DNA of 64,000 bases, taken from positions 40,224,250-40,288,249 of the forward strand of contig OX359249.1 of NCBI GenBank assembly GCA_947179485.1. The letters are read 5' to 3'. The position numbers and the translations under genes were made by a program. Under the pieces are notes generated by a model, which did not search any database, was not told the origin of the DNA, and worked only from the letters and a program-made list of their open reading frames with translations. How positions within the stretch are numbered: the first letter of the stretch is position 1; each line of letters starts with the position of its first letter. The DNA comes from Allacma fusca (Eukaryota; Arthropoda; Collembola; Symphypleona; Sminthuridae). Below, in pieces: positions 1 to 14,338 of this stretch.

Positions 1-342
1 GGTTTTCTCCGTTTGGCATCGTTTCCCACTGTTATTCGTGAGGTACGGATTATTAGCAGTAGAAGCAGCTCCCGCTGCTGAACCATTCAACATCCCATTG
101 TTATAATTTGGTTGATGCTGGGTTGCACAGCAGCGACGAAGGGATCCGTTTCTTGAGCTCCGGTGAAGAACCAGTGCAATTCGGACGTATAGAATCAGGA
201 TGAGCGTCATTGGTGCCACGAAGAAGATGCCTGTGGAGAGCAGCATGAGGAGTTGGCAGGAGAGGTCGGGCATATCAAATGGTACTCCACACCAAGCTGA
301 CTCCTCAATAGTACGGTTCTGTGGATCCTTCACATAATTCAC
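1..342 (-). CDS. CAPA/pyrokinin-type GPCR, coding exon 3 (ECL2, TM5, partial ICL3), cut by window edge
   Basis: Exactly 114 codons (residues 180-293), opening with acceptor ttttttcag then GTGAATTAT in phase 0. The exon 2/3 junction reads GAYVK-VNYVKDP. ECL2 contains a second sequon (NRT at N188) and IEESAWC, matching the IEESAFC signature I recall for arthropod CAPA/pyrokinin receptors; C197 should pair with C112. TM5 spans about 208-238 with P223 (5.50) in FFVAPMTL and Y231 (5.58). ICL3 then starts with HRSSRNGSLRRCC and becomes a long Asn/Ala/Ser/Gly-rich loop up to the edge, longer and of lower complexity than is usual in this family. No donor is evident before position 1, so the exon continues outside. 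TM6, TM7 (NPxxY) and the C-tail are not in the window. Alternatives are other neuromedin U or ghrelin-group receptors; a different class A subgroup is less likely. Confidence 0.92.
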   Translation of the reverse strand, partial: MNYVKDPQNRTIEESAWCGVPFDMPDLSCQLLMLLSTGIFFVAPMTLILILYVRIALVLHRSSRNGSLRRCCATQHQPNYNNGMLNGSAAGAASTANNPYLTNNSGKRCQTEKT

Positions 343-3300
343 CTGAAAAAATAGATCACAAATATGTTTTTGTATAGTTATCTATATATATTTAAGTATC
401 TACTCAAAAAGCTATTCACAAATTCGGAGTCTCAACTTGATCCAGTCACTCAACTCTTTTTTAATTACTTAACGAAATGCGTCCTCATTTAAAATACGGA
501 GTATATGCACTTCCTCAACCAACAACATCAACTAACGTTCCTGATTTCTCGCTTGGCCGACATTCAATACGAAACGGTTCCTAAATATCCTGATTACCAT
601 ACTCCGGGTATGTGTCCTATCTCCTCCATATCTTATCCTAACTGTACATTTGAATCTGCAGGCTTTCAAATTAACTCTTTGTTTTCGCATGACAAAATTC
701 AAAAATCTGAGATAGTGCGGAGGAGGAAGCGTCCGGACAAGAGGATCCATGTTTTTATAATTATTTTTGTTTAAAGGAAACTGGAATCTAATTAAGCCCT
801 TGACAAAAATCCAGATCTGTGATCATCCTAGCATGTGTTGTGTAAGCCCTTGAACCTTCTCCCGTCTCACGCCTTGTGTTGACATCTCGTCCTTTTACGC
901 ACCATTCTATAGTGAATGATGAGTGAAGAGCGTGTTTAATTTGCTCAAACAGAGACGGTGTGTCTGATATGTACGGAGTTGGGAGTTGGAACTGAGAGGA
1001 GAATATCCCATAAACAATGGGACCCAAGTACATGATAATTTCCAGAGGAAGTGTCAGTTACAAGGAAAGTCGGTCAATCAAATCTGGGAGATAGCATCAA
1101 CCCTCGTCTCTATCTACATGTATAATTACTTACTAGCTCTGATCGTGCGTTTCTGAGCGAGGATCATGTGTACACGCATTCATAGAATGTGTCTGGTTAC
1201 CTCTCTCACCACTCTCAAGAACCCTTGAAGTCTGGAAGCGAAAGAAATATTCCCAGGGCTCACTCCATCAATTCAATTTTCAACTCATCATTGAATTGTT
1301 AGAGCATGGAGGAGCTTTGAAATAGAGAGCGACAGAGAAGAGAGCATATCCAGTTGGACTTTGGGAAATGGTTGGACTTATTTTGAGACGGATCACAGCG
1401 TAACAAATTGCTAAACATTCTTTCAAGTAATGTTGAACGCACTTTCTTGTTTCTCTAAAAGTCTAAAATTGCTCTTTATGCAAATCAATTGTTCACCCAC
1501 TACAGCGACGTAAATATACATTATACTCATGTGGCACGTGGCAAGGAGAAATTTTTGTGACCACTTTAAACCATGTGCGACGTTTTTCTTCCTTACTTTT
1601 ACTTTCCCCCATTTACTACCACTTTTACTCTCCATAGTTCCAGAGTAGATAGATATCAGGTTTCCACTGTAATGCAGCGACGTCAACTTCTTTCCTTACC
1701 CTCCTTCCCCAGTTAACATATCCAGCTCTCCAGTTCCTGTATATCCTTAATGCCTAATGCTACTGATACAAACCACTGCCCGGCCCGCCCCTTGTGTCTT
1801 ATAATAATATCAACATTCTTAGAACAAGTGGGCAAATTCTGTGCAATGCCACACACATGTTACACCTACATTACGTTGAAATGGACGTAGTATGACGTAA
1901 CTCCTGGTCATAAATCTACATCCCACATCAAATGTATTTTATTCACGAAGGCTAAAAAGCCTTAAAATGGATTACAATCGCAAGTCTTTACTCTCTTGAC
2001 ATATATAAGATTCACATATTGTACATACACATGGATTATGTACAGTTAAGGAAGAGTTCCCTTTTTTACTTAAAAAATTGTATGAGCATTGCCAATTACT
2101 CACGTCCTTTGCCCAACTTATAAAGAGGTACTCATTGGAGTTGGGCAAGTTGTTGTAGCCCGAAACCACCAAAAGACCAAAACTTACGATTAATATTTTA
2201 TCCTAAATTTACTCTTTGGTAATTCGTTTTTTTTCTGGAAAGGAACCACAGGAGTATGCATATCGTCAGCTAAGAAGCAAGAATGAGCCGTAGATTGGGC
2301 TGATGTAACTAAAATAGATATCTGTAATATAGGAAAGTAGCTGAATTATTTGTACAATGGGAACGAGCGTGATTACTTTTAGTTTTGGGCATCAGAATTT
2401 TACAGTTATTTATTTTTGCTTGGAGTAACTTTTGCAGATGGGGAATTTCACATCTTATCCGGTCCTGGCGTAGGAAATTAAGGAAGAAATTTCCTGCAAC
2501 ACTTTCCATCACACTTCCATCCACCCCACTTTAGAAAGAAAACAAAACTGGGCTACGTTTACTCAGAAGTTTCCTGTGACTGTTACATGACTTGCCATAA
2601 ATTTTGGGAAATATTTCCTTAATATCTTAATCTTTCTCCATGAGCAAACGTTAATTGATTTATGGGGGGATACAAACAAGAGGAGGACCCAAAGCCTTAT
2701 GCTTTGTCTTGATTGAGTGACGCTTCCCTCTGAAAGCTTGACATGATCTTGCATGCAGAAGGCTAACAACAAAATAAAAAAAAAAGATCCAGAGTGCTAC
2801 ACATCAAGCTCTTCCGGTATTTCTTCATGCTATCTGTATCTGGCAGAAATAAAACTGATTTGGTTCCTGGAAGATATCGAACAAAAGTACTTGTGTGCTA
2901 AGGACGTGAATAAAACATGTTCCCTGTGAAATGAAAGTTTGTTCTCAATTTGTGAGATTCATTGGAGCTGCTCACTGAGAGCTGAAATCACATTTGTCAT
3001 TCTAGCCTCGTGAAAGACGCACGTTTCTCCACTGTTAATAAAGTTTGGCTAGATGTTTCCCTGGGTCTGTCACTACATTAACCTTCTCAAGTGAAGGCAG
3101 ACGAGTGAGTACCTTCATTTCTACAGAAGTGATTCCCACCCTTTTACCAGCCAGCCAGACCGACTAAAAGAGTAGCAGCTCGTTGAATCCCCATAAACCC
3201 GGATGCGTTCGTTCAGGACTTTCAGCTCTCCACAACCGCAAGGAGATATGAAACACACGCACTTACGCACAAACTACTCACACACACGCCCAAAAATACT

Positions 3301-3420
3301 TTTTACGAGGCAATTCCATTGATAGTGAGGCTAGAAATAGTCAGTCGTACTACAGAGCGTAAGTACAACCCTCAGAGAGCCTTTCATGCTCACTATTATT
3401 TCAGGCCTCATGCTTCGTAC

Positions 3421-3441
3421 GTATGTATGTATGTATGTATG
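3421..3441. repeat. (GTAT)n microsatellite
   Basis: Five tandem GTAT units within intron 2, preceded by cgtac. Confidence 0.85.
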
Positions 3442-6400
3442 ACCAAGTTAAGATTCCTATAGGATTTTATGATGAAAATGTTCCATGCCCCACTTCTACA
3501 AGTTAAATCTGCATGAATGTTATCATATTACTTGGCTATCTTTTCATCAGCCGCATTCAGTCAGCCTGAGTTTGTAAAGAGGCTAACTAAAGAAACCTAT
3601 AAGGTAATTGGTACTGAGGAGAAGCTTAAGAGCCTAACGTGGGATACCCTGAGATTCAGAGATTTTTATAGGAATTTTTGTCCACGTCGTAGTGTTTAAG
3701 TTGGACTGAGGGAGAGTAGTAGTCCTTTCCCCCCAAAAGACCTGAATTACGTTCTAAGATTTCCAAGCGCTATGTATGTTTTTATATGGGATCGTCTGAG
3801 GACGGCTTCAGTCGGGAAGACACACGCACATAGAAAATCTTCAGTGGCAATGCCAATGATATTCGAGGCGATAGAACATCAAAAGTACTGTAATTAAGTT
3901 AGACTACGGGGAAATTTTCCAGATTAGAGGAACAAAATGAGAAGAGGAAAGCTGGGATGAAACTGGCTGGAAAAAAGCAATCTGAGATGTAGGCTGGAAG
4001 GGAAGAAGGGGTTCTTTCTCTTCCTCTTCTGTTCTATAAATTCTTCCTATTCTCAAGATGTCTGTCTTCCTTTATCCATCTGCGAAACCAGTCTCTGGCC
4101 CGGCTCAGTGTCACCGTCATAGTCACATACCTTTTTCCGACTGGGTTATTATAACAGGTATGTGAATATGATATGCATTGATTCTTCCTCTTTCCCCTCT
4201 CGTCAACTATTCAATTTCACTTTATTCATTTAAATTCCATTCACTCCGAGTCCCTGGAAGTGCGTGTGGGCTTTCAACGCAAAGAATCTAATTAGTATCT
4301 GTGGATGTATTAGCGCCTTGAAACTTTAATTTTCTGAGAAAACTTGGCCATTATTTACACACGTAAAGAGTATCTGTGGAAGTCAGTCGACGTGCGTTGG
4401 GCTAGCTCAAAATTCAGAGAAAATTCTACGCATAATCAAATTATTCTTTTAGGGATGATACTACCAGAGGGGAAGTCTCTTCCATCCTGTGTTCTTGTAT
4501 ACGTTGCTAATGCAAATCCAAATCTAATGCAAATATATGACGACAAATAAATGGAGGCCTTTGAGACTCATAAAATTACTCGTAATTCAAGATTTCCAGC
4601 TCCGGTTCTGTGTGTACCCGGGGAAGAGGCTATTCCATGCTTTTTCCTTCACGCACAATTTTTTTTATTCCCATGCATAGTTTAAACTAACTGGGATGTG
4701 GTTCGTTGCACTGAGCATGTAGTACAGAATGAGCTCGAGTAGCTCTCCAACTCTCAAATCCCACTGGACTCTTTGAGCAACGTGCGTATTAGTGGCATCT
4801 ACATCCTTCCACTATTAAACTGCATGTCAGCCACTGTATCTGGAAACTTCATACAATAGCTGTAGTGCTCCAACAGTAACCCTAGAATTTTTTTCCGTGT
4901 AACTTGCCCAATATGGCCCAGCAGTTTATTTTCCATTCCTGCAATAAATCAAATGTTACTACACGGAGCTTAGACCCAGATACAAAGTATACTTTCCTTT
5001 TTGCAACAATAGAATTCCCTTCATGTCATTTTGGTTATGTGAGATGGGGGAAAGAAATCCTGGTGTACATCTCTCATAAAATGTATTCTATTTTTTCCCG
5101 AGGAACAGTATCAACTACTACATCGCTTGTCTAAAGTATTTCCAGCTTGTTACTCCGTATCTTGAATGGCTTTTAAAAACTTTCACTTGAGCAATATCCG
5201 CACAGAGTTCTATTCCAGGATCAGAGCTCGGAGTATGTTATATCATTCCACCCAAAATATGTCATGTCCGGTATCATTAAATCCCAGGTGTTGACTTTTT
5301 TACAACTCAAAGTACATACTTACGACCTGAAGAATAGAATTCTTCGCACGTGTCACTCCAACCAAACGAACTAGTAATATCAAGGTTAGCCGAGACTTAA
5401 TATAACCAAATAAGTTTTGTCAAAGAACTTTAGAGGTCGGGTATTCAGTCATGTGAAAAATACTTAATTTTGTGAGTGCACACCAAAGTAAATGCGCATA
5501 TCTACATGTGTAATATTTACAATAACAATGTGCGGTTAGTTTTGTGTGAGGAGCAACGTCAACTCAAATTGCACACATGAAGGACAGGTTTCATTCCTCC
5601 CCACCACGAGTCTACCTTTGTACTGTCTTTGCGGACAAATATATCTGACAGGAAATTGAAGCTTGTGGAAAGTGCCTAGCCATGTAGTCCTCCCAAAGAC
5701 TACATCCACATTTAAATTAGTTACATGAATCAGATAAATGTGAACGCAACATTCCTTTCTCGATTTCCTCCCCAATGAAGCCCCTGTAGGAAAATATTCC
5801 CGGAAAGACTAACAAGCAAACAGGTGTCCTTAATGTCTCCATGAAAAGTCTTGAAATAGTGTTTTGGTTTGTAGCCCAGCACCAGCACTACCTTGGTCTC
5901 TGTGTTTGTTGTGCACACCGTCATAAGCTCTTATTTCCTGAGACGTAATAAATACTTTCTTCTCATTAAAGTCATGGCAAACATTCCCCACCAGCTTTTA
6001 CCAGCCCTAGAACAACATTTTAAGGATGCAAAGAATAAACAATCAACAGCTTGGGAGTCGTAACACTCCTCCAACTTGGTTTACCTTGTCACCAATAGGG
6101 CCGACACAAGTGAGCAAACACAAGTGCAGCACTCCCAACTTATCTACAAATTGTTCATATTTGTCCTGCCGCACTCCATTCCACTTCTCACTAGAGACTC
6201 CAGTGTCATATGCAAGAGGGAACAACAGAAGGGACCTGGCATTGAAGCAGTCACAAGTAATTATATCAAAGCAAGTCCTTTGATGCATGGCAAGAGAAAG
6301 TTGACACGCGTGAGTAGATTATAATCGACTTTATGACCAATACAGTCACAAACTGCAAAGATATGAATCTGCAAGTTCATTACAATGGACTGCATTCCCA

Positions 6401-9400
6401 TCCCCCGCTAGACTTAATAGTTCATAGACCTAATGTACATATTAGCATATGAACGTGTTGGGAAGGCAGTATGAAATGTGTGGGTAATGATACTGCAAAA
6501 TGTTGTGGCATGCCTAGGGAGTTGGTATGCTGACTACGTACAAAAAGCTCAGGATATTGAATTAACAGCATGAAGTGTTGAAAGTTCAGAAACTATCGCA
6601 ACAGAGTAGGAGTTGAGTACAGATTGAAACTTTGACGAAGTTCGAGGGTATGATTGCAAGGAATTACATTTCCGCAAGGAGATAATTGATTGAAATGCAT
6701 GGATATTGAAAAAGTCGATTCGGAGAAAGTCTGTATGGAGTAAGGATGAGCTCAATTGCAACTTCTTGCCTTTGAAGAGCCTGAGAAAGGGTGGGGGAAG
6801 GGAAGGAGAAAACTGGTAAAGTTTCATCGTTTTTATAAATGACTTTCAATTACGAGTCGGCGGGATGTCGTCTTTTCCTGTCTTGCCCTCGAATTAGTGC
6901 TCTCCATGTGGCCATGCAGTTCCATGAAGTTGAGCAAAGACACAGCTGCTTCATAGAGCAGTGGTGCAATGCTTATGAACGAAGCTGGGCGGCCTGCGGA
7001 GTCTCCCCAGCTCTCTTCCTACGGACTACTGCACATTCATGATGGATGTGCCTCTCAGCTCAGTCCTAGCCCTGCCTATACCCACCACCAAATTATTTCA
7101 CTGAATTTCTCAGACACGCACAAACTGAAGAGGTGTAAAAGAAAATTTACACTGGGAAGAAGAAGGTGCTAACCCAGGAATGCTTTCCAGCGTGGGGTAC
7201 AGATATATAAAGCTAGGGCTCTCACCCCATGGAAACTGTTACTAGTCTTTACTGTGAAATTTGTGTGCCCAGTGTAAATCATTCTCAGTCATCAAGTCAC
7301 CCATACCCATGTACATAGTTCCGTAAGTTCCGTTGGGAAAGATGGAGATAATATCATCACCTTTTTTCTTGGCAATGGGGTATTATTTAAATTATCCCAT
7401 CCACCAATTTATCTGAGCGGTTCCCTACTTTCAGCTTCGATGACTATCAACGAAAACTAAACGAACACTCTTTATACAGAAATAAAGGGAAAGTTTTCAT
7501 TTAGATCCTCATTTCTCCCTCCAAGGGTCATTTTTGTACACTGAGAACATGCCAGAAGGAAATTACCTGTTCAAATTCTAGGCTATTTGTACAAGAACGT
7601 GTGCTTTGGTATAATTACCCCTCATTCCTCATTCCTCGTCAAGTAAATTGCACACTTTCAGCAATTAAAATTTATGATCAGTTTTTTTTTCAGCAAAAAA
7701 TTGAAAATGACCCCATTACCACATTGCATTTAATCCTAATAGCCTTCCATTTATTAGGACAGTATGGTACGTAATTGTGCCTTACGTCACCTTGGTCATT
7801 AAGTAATTACCAGGGGGAAGTACATACATGGGCTGGGGAAAAATATAATAATTCTTATTTCTTTTAATATAACTGGACCGTATTAGCACTAGCGTGCATA
7901 TTTGACACGCTCGTAAGACTTATTGGTGGATTTCTTATTCCTTCAACTTGTACCCGATTTATTTGATTGATTGCATTGACGTGGTGGTGGGACGATTAGC
8001 TCCTTCGTCAACTGCATACTAAGTTATGCATTATTGTGCAGTACAATCATATCAGGCTGGCTAGCTCAGTTTGTACATACATAGTCGGGAATGAAGGACG
8101 GTGGGAAAGCATGTTCCAAAAGGGGGTTCCCATGACTTTGCGAATTAGGATATTCAAGCTGCTCGGAGCCTAATGATCGAGTTTTTACGTCAAGGATGGT
8201 CCAAATCGGAGTTTATTGCCAAACGACAGCTTCTTCCCACCATTCGTCTTCTGGCGTCTCTCAACTCATGTTTATTGTACTGAATATTAGGGATTAATGG
8301 ATGTCAAGAGTGCCGTAGTCAGGGCAGACAATGGAGCGCAGTATGAGAGGTTTGCACAGGACGGTGGATTGGAACAGCACAGAAGACTTCACTTGAATGC
8401 TATTTTAGTGTTATATATGGATTTCCTAAATATACCCTCAAGTCTCGATAGAAATAAGTTTCAACTGTCTTGGCGCGATAAATTTCAAGAGCTCTTTAAG
8501 TGTCTGCCGCCTCTGTTATTTAATGAGTTCCTCCACAAAACATAGATAGTAGAGACTCCCGCACAAAGGGAGAATTATTACATATTTTACTAATGATAAA
8601 CTTAAGCCCAGGAACCTATCCATCTTCGTTCCCAGCCCAAGTGGAATCTTGAATCAATTTAGAGAGCCCAACTTGAGGAGACCGTGGATTTGACATAATT
8701 TCATCCTCATAACCAACTCTGCCGTGAAACACAACATACACATACTAACTAAGCATCCTCCCAACATAACCCCTGATTGCTTTACTGCTTAGCTATTTTT
8801 AGAGACTCTATTCTATGCACAAGCATCAAAAATACAAACTAATTGTAAGAAGGGAAGCTTGCGTGTAGAATTAAGAATACTAATTAAATTCTTAAGAGTG
8901 CCTAAAATGTAAGGAAAGTTTGAAAAAGTATCAGAGGTCGATCAAATTTAAGCAGTGCAAGTCACAGCTAAAGCGTTTTATGGGACTCGAAAATTTGGAA
9001 GGTATAAAAATAATCTCCAAGAAAATATTTGAGAATAGTCGAATTATAATGAGTAAAATGTTCATTCAAAACGTCCTTCATTATATGTATGTCCTTTATT
9101 GTAATACAGTTCTGTGCACACATGAAATATATTCCCAACTTTACCTAGCGAGCCAATCAAATGATAATGACTTTTGGTATTAATTGACATACACTTATTG
9201 AGTTTTAAGTAAGTGAATCATTGGCGTAGAAATATTTTCATCTCATTTTAATTGACTTCCAAGGAGAGTAGTAACTTCTGACAAAATGAGAAACTTCATT
9301 ATCCTGAGAGTGGAGCTTTGTGAGCTCCCAACTAATTTCAAAGGAGCTAATTGACACCTTGAAAACAGCATGCTCAGCCCGGTAATTGCATTAGTATGAT

Positions 9401-9741
9401 CAAGAGCTTGTCATCATGCTTCTAAATCAACTTCCTCCTGAATATACGGAGGAAGGGATCCCCTAAATTGTGATGTAAACAACTATACTACCGTTCCATT
9501 TCCCAGCTCACTATCCAGATAATGACTGAGATGATTTCATCTATTTGTGGGTGTCGGATAAGCTTGGATAACCGCAGTAATTTCCTCTCTCCAAAGACAA
9601 TAACAACAGGGAACGTTACAATTCTTGGGAAAACAATAAAATGTAATTAATTTCCCCTTGGTTACTGAACACCTCCAAGTGACAATAGCTTAAGGTAGAA
9701 ATACATAACTGGAAATTCAAAACACCAGCAGGTCTATTACA

Positions 9742-9757
9742 TTTATTTTATTTTATT
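9742..9757 (-). terminator. Triple overlapping AATAAA, possible poly(A) signal
   Basis: Minus strand reads TAAATAAAATAAAATAAATG, starting at a stop codon. Three hexamers overlap and a GT-rich stretch follows within about 15-30 bases. It would serve the candidate alternative last exon. AT-rich introns produce such signals by chance, so function is uncertain. Confidence 0.25.
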
Positions 9758-9987
9758 TAGGCTCCCTGCCATAACTCTTCAATTACGAAATATGTACTCA
9801 ATGCATTTGATAGCATCTGCCAAGCTGCACAATTGTAAGGTCTCGTAGCATGAAAGGACCACAAAACTGGTTTTTCTGGCTGAACTGGATTATGCACAAA
9901 GGCTTGGAGAATTTCTGGAGCTTGCTTGGTTGAAAAACAATGATTACTATTGCATATTTGGAGCATCGGTCCCGTCATGACACTTGG
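9757..9987 (-). other. Candidate alternative last exon of the receptor (or lone small ORF)
   Basis: A 91-codon minus-strand ORF runs from ATG at 10032 to TAA at 9757, on the receptor's strand inside intron 2. An acceptor-like site, TCCTCCTTACCAG, ends at 9988 in phase 0, the same phase as the donor of exon 2. Splicing there would append 76 residues, PSVMTGPMLQ to IEELWQGA, after TM4. The TAA is followed at once by three overlapping AATAAA hexamers (9742-9757) and then a GT-rich stretch (GCTGGTGTTTTG), the layout of a cleavage and polyadenylation site. The product would be a receptor truncated after TM4. The peptide matches no family I know. An in-frame TGA directly precedes the ORF's ATG, so the upstream part is closed. 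It could equally be a chance ORF beside an AT-rich tract. Confidence 0.22.
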
Positions 9988-12900
9988 CTGGTAAGGAGGA
10001 CATTTGTCCTCAACCGGATCATAAAGCCCCATTCAATGCTACTATTTAAGTGATTTTGACACAGGATAGGATAGAATTGTACATATAGCATTGAGCATTT
10101 CCACTGTATATTCTAAAGGCATTACCATTGGAGCGGATTATAGTTTCCAGCACACACGGAATCCTTCAGAGAGGAAGGATTTTGGAAAAGTGTAATAAAG
10201 ATGCTTATCCAAAGGAAGTAAATGTGAAGAGGCTCGTTAAATGGGAAAAAATTAGATGAATCGGATCTGTGAGGGGAATTAAATGAGAATCCAAACCCTG
10301 AATGTCAAGGGTTTGAATGGATAAGAAGATTTGAATATTTTATTGGGTCCCCAAAAACTTGCAAGTCCATTCCCTCATTCCGAGAAAAAATTTCTGTAAC
10401 TAAGTATCACCAATCCTGAGGGAAAAAAATCAAAGAAATGTTCCTAATACGGAGGTAAGGAGTAGTTATTCAGCCTCATGTCATTTTTTTGAACGTTGAA
10501 TGAAATAAAGCCTCAGATTTCGTAAGTCTAAGATGCGATATTGTACAGACCCTACATCAACAGATACTGCCAAGTTTCCCTTCGTTACATCATCCTTGCT
10601 AAACGGATTCTCCTCAATCCCTTCTGTTTAAACAGCATCTGAATTATTGCTTCGCTAGTCAACTTACTTTTGGAGAATTTTCGATCGTATCGATTCCCTA
10701 TTAAAAATGACTTAAGTTTGAAGTTAGAAGTTGTACATCTTCTCGAAGAATCGGAAACTCCGGAAATGGGAATCTGTGGATCACGCCGTCTGACTTGGTC
10801 AGGAGGTACGCTGGCCGTAAATAAAAGGGGTAACTTAGGTTTCAAAAGATATAAAAGTACGAGTTAGGGGAAGTAGGAAACGAAGTATGTACATGGTTTG
10901 CAAAAAATCTTCTCAAATCATGTATCAATATAAAAGTAAATACTGTCTCACTGGGGAAACCAGTAGGATTCACAGGTCAGAAGTAACCCTGAATATCTGT
11001 ATATTGATTAGGAGGGTAATCAATGCTAATACAAAGTGCTCCATGTGTGACCATGTATGAAGTAAAAGTGCGCATCTGCAATTTATAAATATTAAAAGCA
11101 GGAGGAACATTTAAAAAAAAAGTAAAAAGTAAAAATCATGTGCCAAGGTTTTGTATGTACTCATTTGTATTCTCGATATTTCCTTCAAGTAATTTTGTTC
11201 CCTACATTTGCACTTGTTCACTTTCGCTTCTCAGCAGAGGATTTTTGCTTTTAGACCTTTTCCCGATCATTCGCTTTCACCTCTTACAAGACAATTCTTT
11301 CTTGAGGGACTAACGATCTGAACATTCTGTCAATAGTTAGGGAGAGAAGAGAAGAGGGTAAATATACTCCTTTCACGCCTCCGCCCAGAACACTAAGTTG
11401 ACCAGTTAATGTATAAATGAATTCTGTCGCCTTAGCTGAAATGTCTCCTGGAGAGACAAGGAACCATGAAATTGAAGTAGAAGAGAGACAGAAGGAGCAA
11501 ATGAATTCTGATTACACTCTGCCTACTTCCTCGTTTTTTTGCAATGTTTCTTCGTCAGCCGACCTAATCGAAACAATTGCATCATTTCATTGCCTTCTGC
11601 CTATCTACTGAAGAGCTATACAGCTTTTCCAAGCATAAGATATTTTTCTTCTATTTAACTCATCTCCTTCATATTTATACTTATAGTTAATCAAGTCACT
11701 GCCTGGGAAATCTGGGTCTTCAAATACAGATAGAACGCAGACTTGTAGGACGGCTCTTCTTAAAAATACTATTTACTACATACGTAAGTTTTGTACCTAC
11801 ATAAAAAACTTTCTTACATTGGTAGCTATTCACTAAAAAAAATTATACAGTAAAACAAATTACATCATATAATATAGTATTAGTCAAAACCTCCAAAAGC
11901 TTTCATCCCCACAGAAAAAAAATACCCTTGATTCAGACATCCTCCAGGATCTACCACAAACTGGAGCCTACAACTATTCAAATTCATTCCCACTAATGTA
12001 GGAACTTGGTAGCTATAATTTATTGCAATTTTATTCATTTAATAGAAGGCTTATGACAGGGGATAAAGCTACAATAAGCGTTTAGTACAAAATGGAACTA
12101 GACAGCACATCTTATTTCCCACATGCCCCTGTTTCCGACAGAGACTAATAGGATGGAAAACAAAAGTGCTTCTCACAATCAGACCCCCGTTCAGCAATAA
12201 TATATTTATTATTCAAAAGGAAATCAAAGATCGATAATATAAAGCCTGCCTTGTATTTCAGCCTACTTAAAAACGCCTTTGGTATTTAATGGAGAAGGCC
12301 CTTTTACCCTTCGGTAATGAGGTTGCCGTAGCCTGTCATTTGACATTAAAGCTTTTGATGTTGATATTGACGGGGTCTAAAAATCAAATAAAAATCTTCA
12401 CTTGAATATACACTCCCTAGGACAGATCCATGTTTGAGGGGATTTGAGAAGGACGTCTATGCGCATAAATAAATGAACACTCGAAAATGTCGTTTGCACT
12501 CGAACCCGAATCCACGCATTAGAAGTGAATTCCCGAATTGACCCAGTTTAACTTTTCATAGCATCTTTTTAATTCCCACGGGAAATATTTCACAACTGAC
12601 GTTTAGTACATAATACGTTCAAGGGAATTCGGAGCTGTCCAAGCTAATATAAATATCCATTTATTCTCCTGACTGGCAAACATCAAAAGCGCACGATCTT
12701 CACTTATCTTCTACCTTGTCAGTTTCACTATAGATATTCTTGAAGGCAATCACATTCAGGTTAAAATCCATCAGCATTTGAATAGAAGTGCTTTGTTTTC
12801 CCCCTCCAGATTTCTGTCATTCCTTTTTCAAGAGGTTTACTTTCTGTTTGGAGTACGGAAAATTTTGAAAGATTAGCGACAAAGGCTCCGGGTACAATTT

Positions 12901-14277
12901 AATATCTCGTTTCCTCCTAATACCCTCCTCCTGTCGGTACTCATACATGTTAACGACACCTAGGACCTTCCAGATTGAATGGTTTATTTGAAAAAAAAAA
13001 TCCCCTTGAAGATATGGTCTTGTACGAATCAGAGCCTTGAAGTCTGCTTTCACCCAACTTTTAAGAAATCAAGTTTATATTGTATTTGGAGGGACCCCAA
13101 GTAGACGTATAGCCTTTTGAGAAAATATCTTCCAAAAATAATGTTCTGAAGAGTGTGAATAGAAAGAAAAAAAAACTTGGAAAAGAATCTGTCAAGAGGG
13201 GAAAGATTTATAAACTAAAATTTAGGGGAAAAAATCCTTCAGAATGAAAATATTCAAAGCTCATTGTAAGATTTTGATACAATTTTGAAGGAGGAAGAAA
13301 ACTCTTGCCAAGATATGAAAGCAAGGGTGACAAATAAACCGCAAAGAATGACTACAGCTCAGAGCTACACTTGACTAGCACTACATAGTGAGAGAGAGAT
13401 GACGGTCCATTGTTATACACATGCCTGTGTGTGTTTGATGAAGGAAGTAAAGAGACCGTTGGGAAAGTTTTCAAACTGGGACAAGAACAAGCTATAAATT
13501 TGTCAGAGTAGCAACTAAACCTCCCTCCGCCAACACCAAGTGCAGAATAGAGAAAATTGTTGTCCTTTATCCTCCATTCATTCCTCTAAACATCGACTTT
13601 TGCTAATCTTCCATCAGTCCTCTTCCGACTCTTTCCATAGGAAACTACCAAGTCCTACTAACACTGTTTTGGCAAATGTGTGTATTTATGATACTCAGAC
13701 GCTGAGCCACTGAAACTTACTTTCCTTTCCAATCCCATTATAGACTTGTTCAAAACTCTCTAAAATTATTGCTAGCTTCCCTTCCCACATTTTCGACACA
13801 CAACTCCCTATCAAATGTACCTCACAGACTTCACAATAGAAGACAGTCCTTTGTATGCAAATACGAGACATTTTGTAATAACGCAAGTTAAGATTCTCTA
13901 CGTTTCCCAGTGCAGGCATGCGGAAGCATGTATGTACATAATTACGCACGTAAGGAAAGTAAATACGATTTGAGTAAGTAGTTTGTCATCAGTGGTATTT
14001 GAATTTCCCAGTAAGTACTCTCAGAGCTGGATTTTCAAGTATCTCAATCTACAGGAGACGAATGTAGGGGGAAACCATCTGATTTTGTGTTGATCATTCC
14101 AGATTCCTGGGTTAAGATCATACCTCACTATAACCATCCCACTAGACTGAACCAAATCATGGGAATTGTAAAGGTCAGTGAGTGCAGTCAGCAGCGTCTG
14201 TGGTTCTCTCGAAAATTGTGCAACATTTCCTAGCGGTTCCTGAATAGTACTTACGCACGTCAGAATGTTTACCTAAA

Positions 14278-14280
<3 letters not shown>

Positions 14281-14336
<56 letters not shown>
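14281..14336. repeat. (GA)n microsatellite, 56 bp
   Basis: Uninterrupted GA on +, CU in the receptor transcript. It explains the Ser-Leu repeat in the 123-codon minus ORF that spans it. Confidence 0.97.

Positions 14337-14338
<2 letters not shown>

Noticed and set aside
8297-8545. 82-codon plus ORF beginning MDVKSAVVRADNGAQYE
   Set aside because: The first half looks coding-like, but no domain, splice support or relative could be recognised, and its size is within chance.
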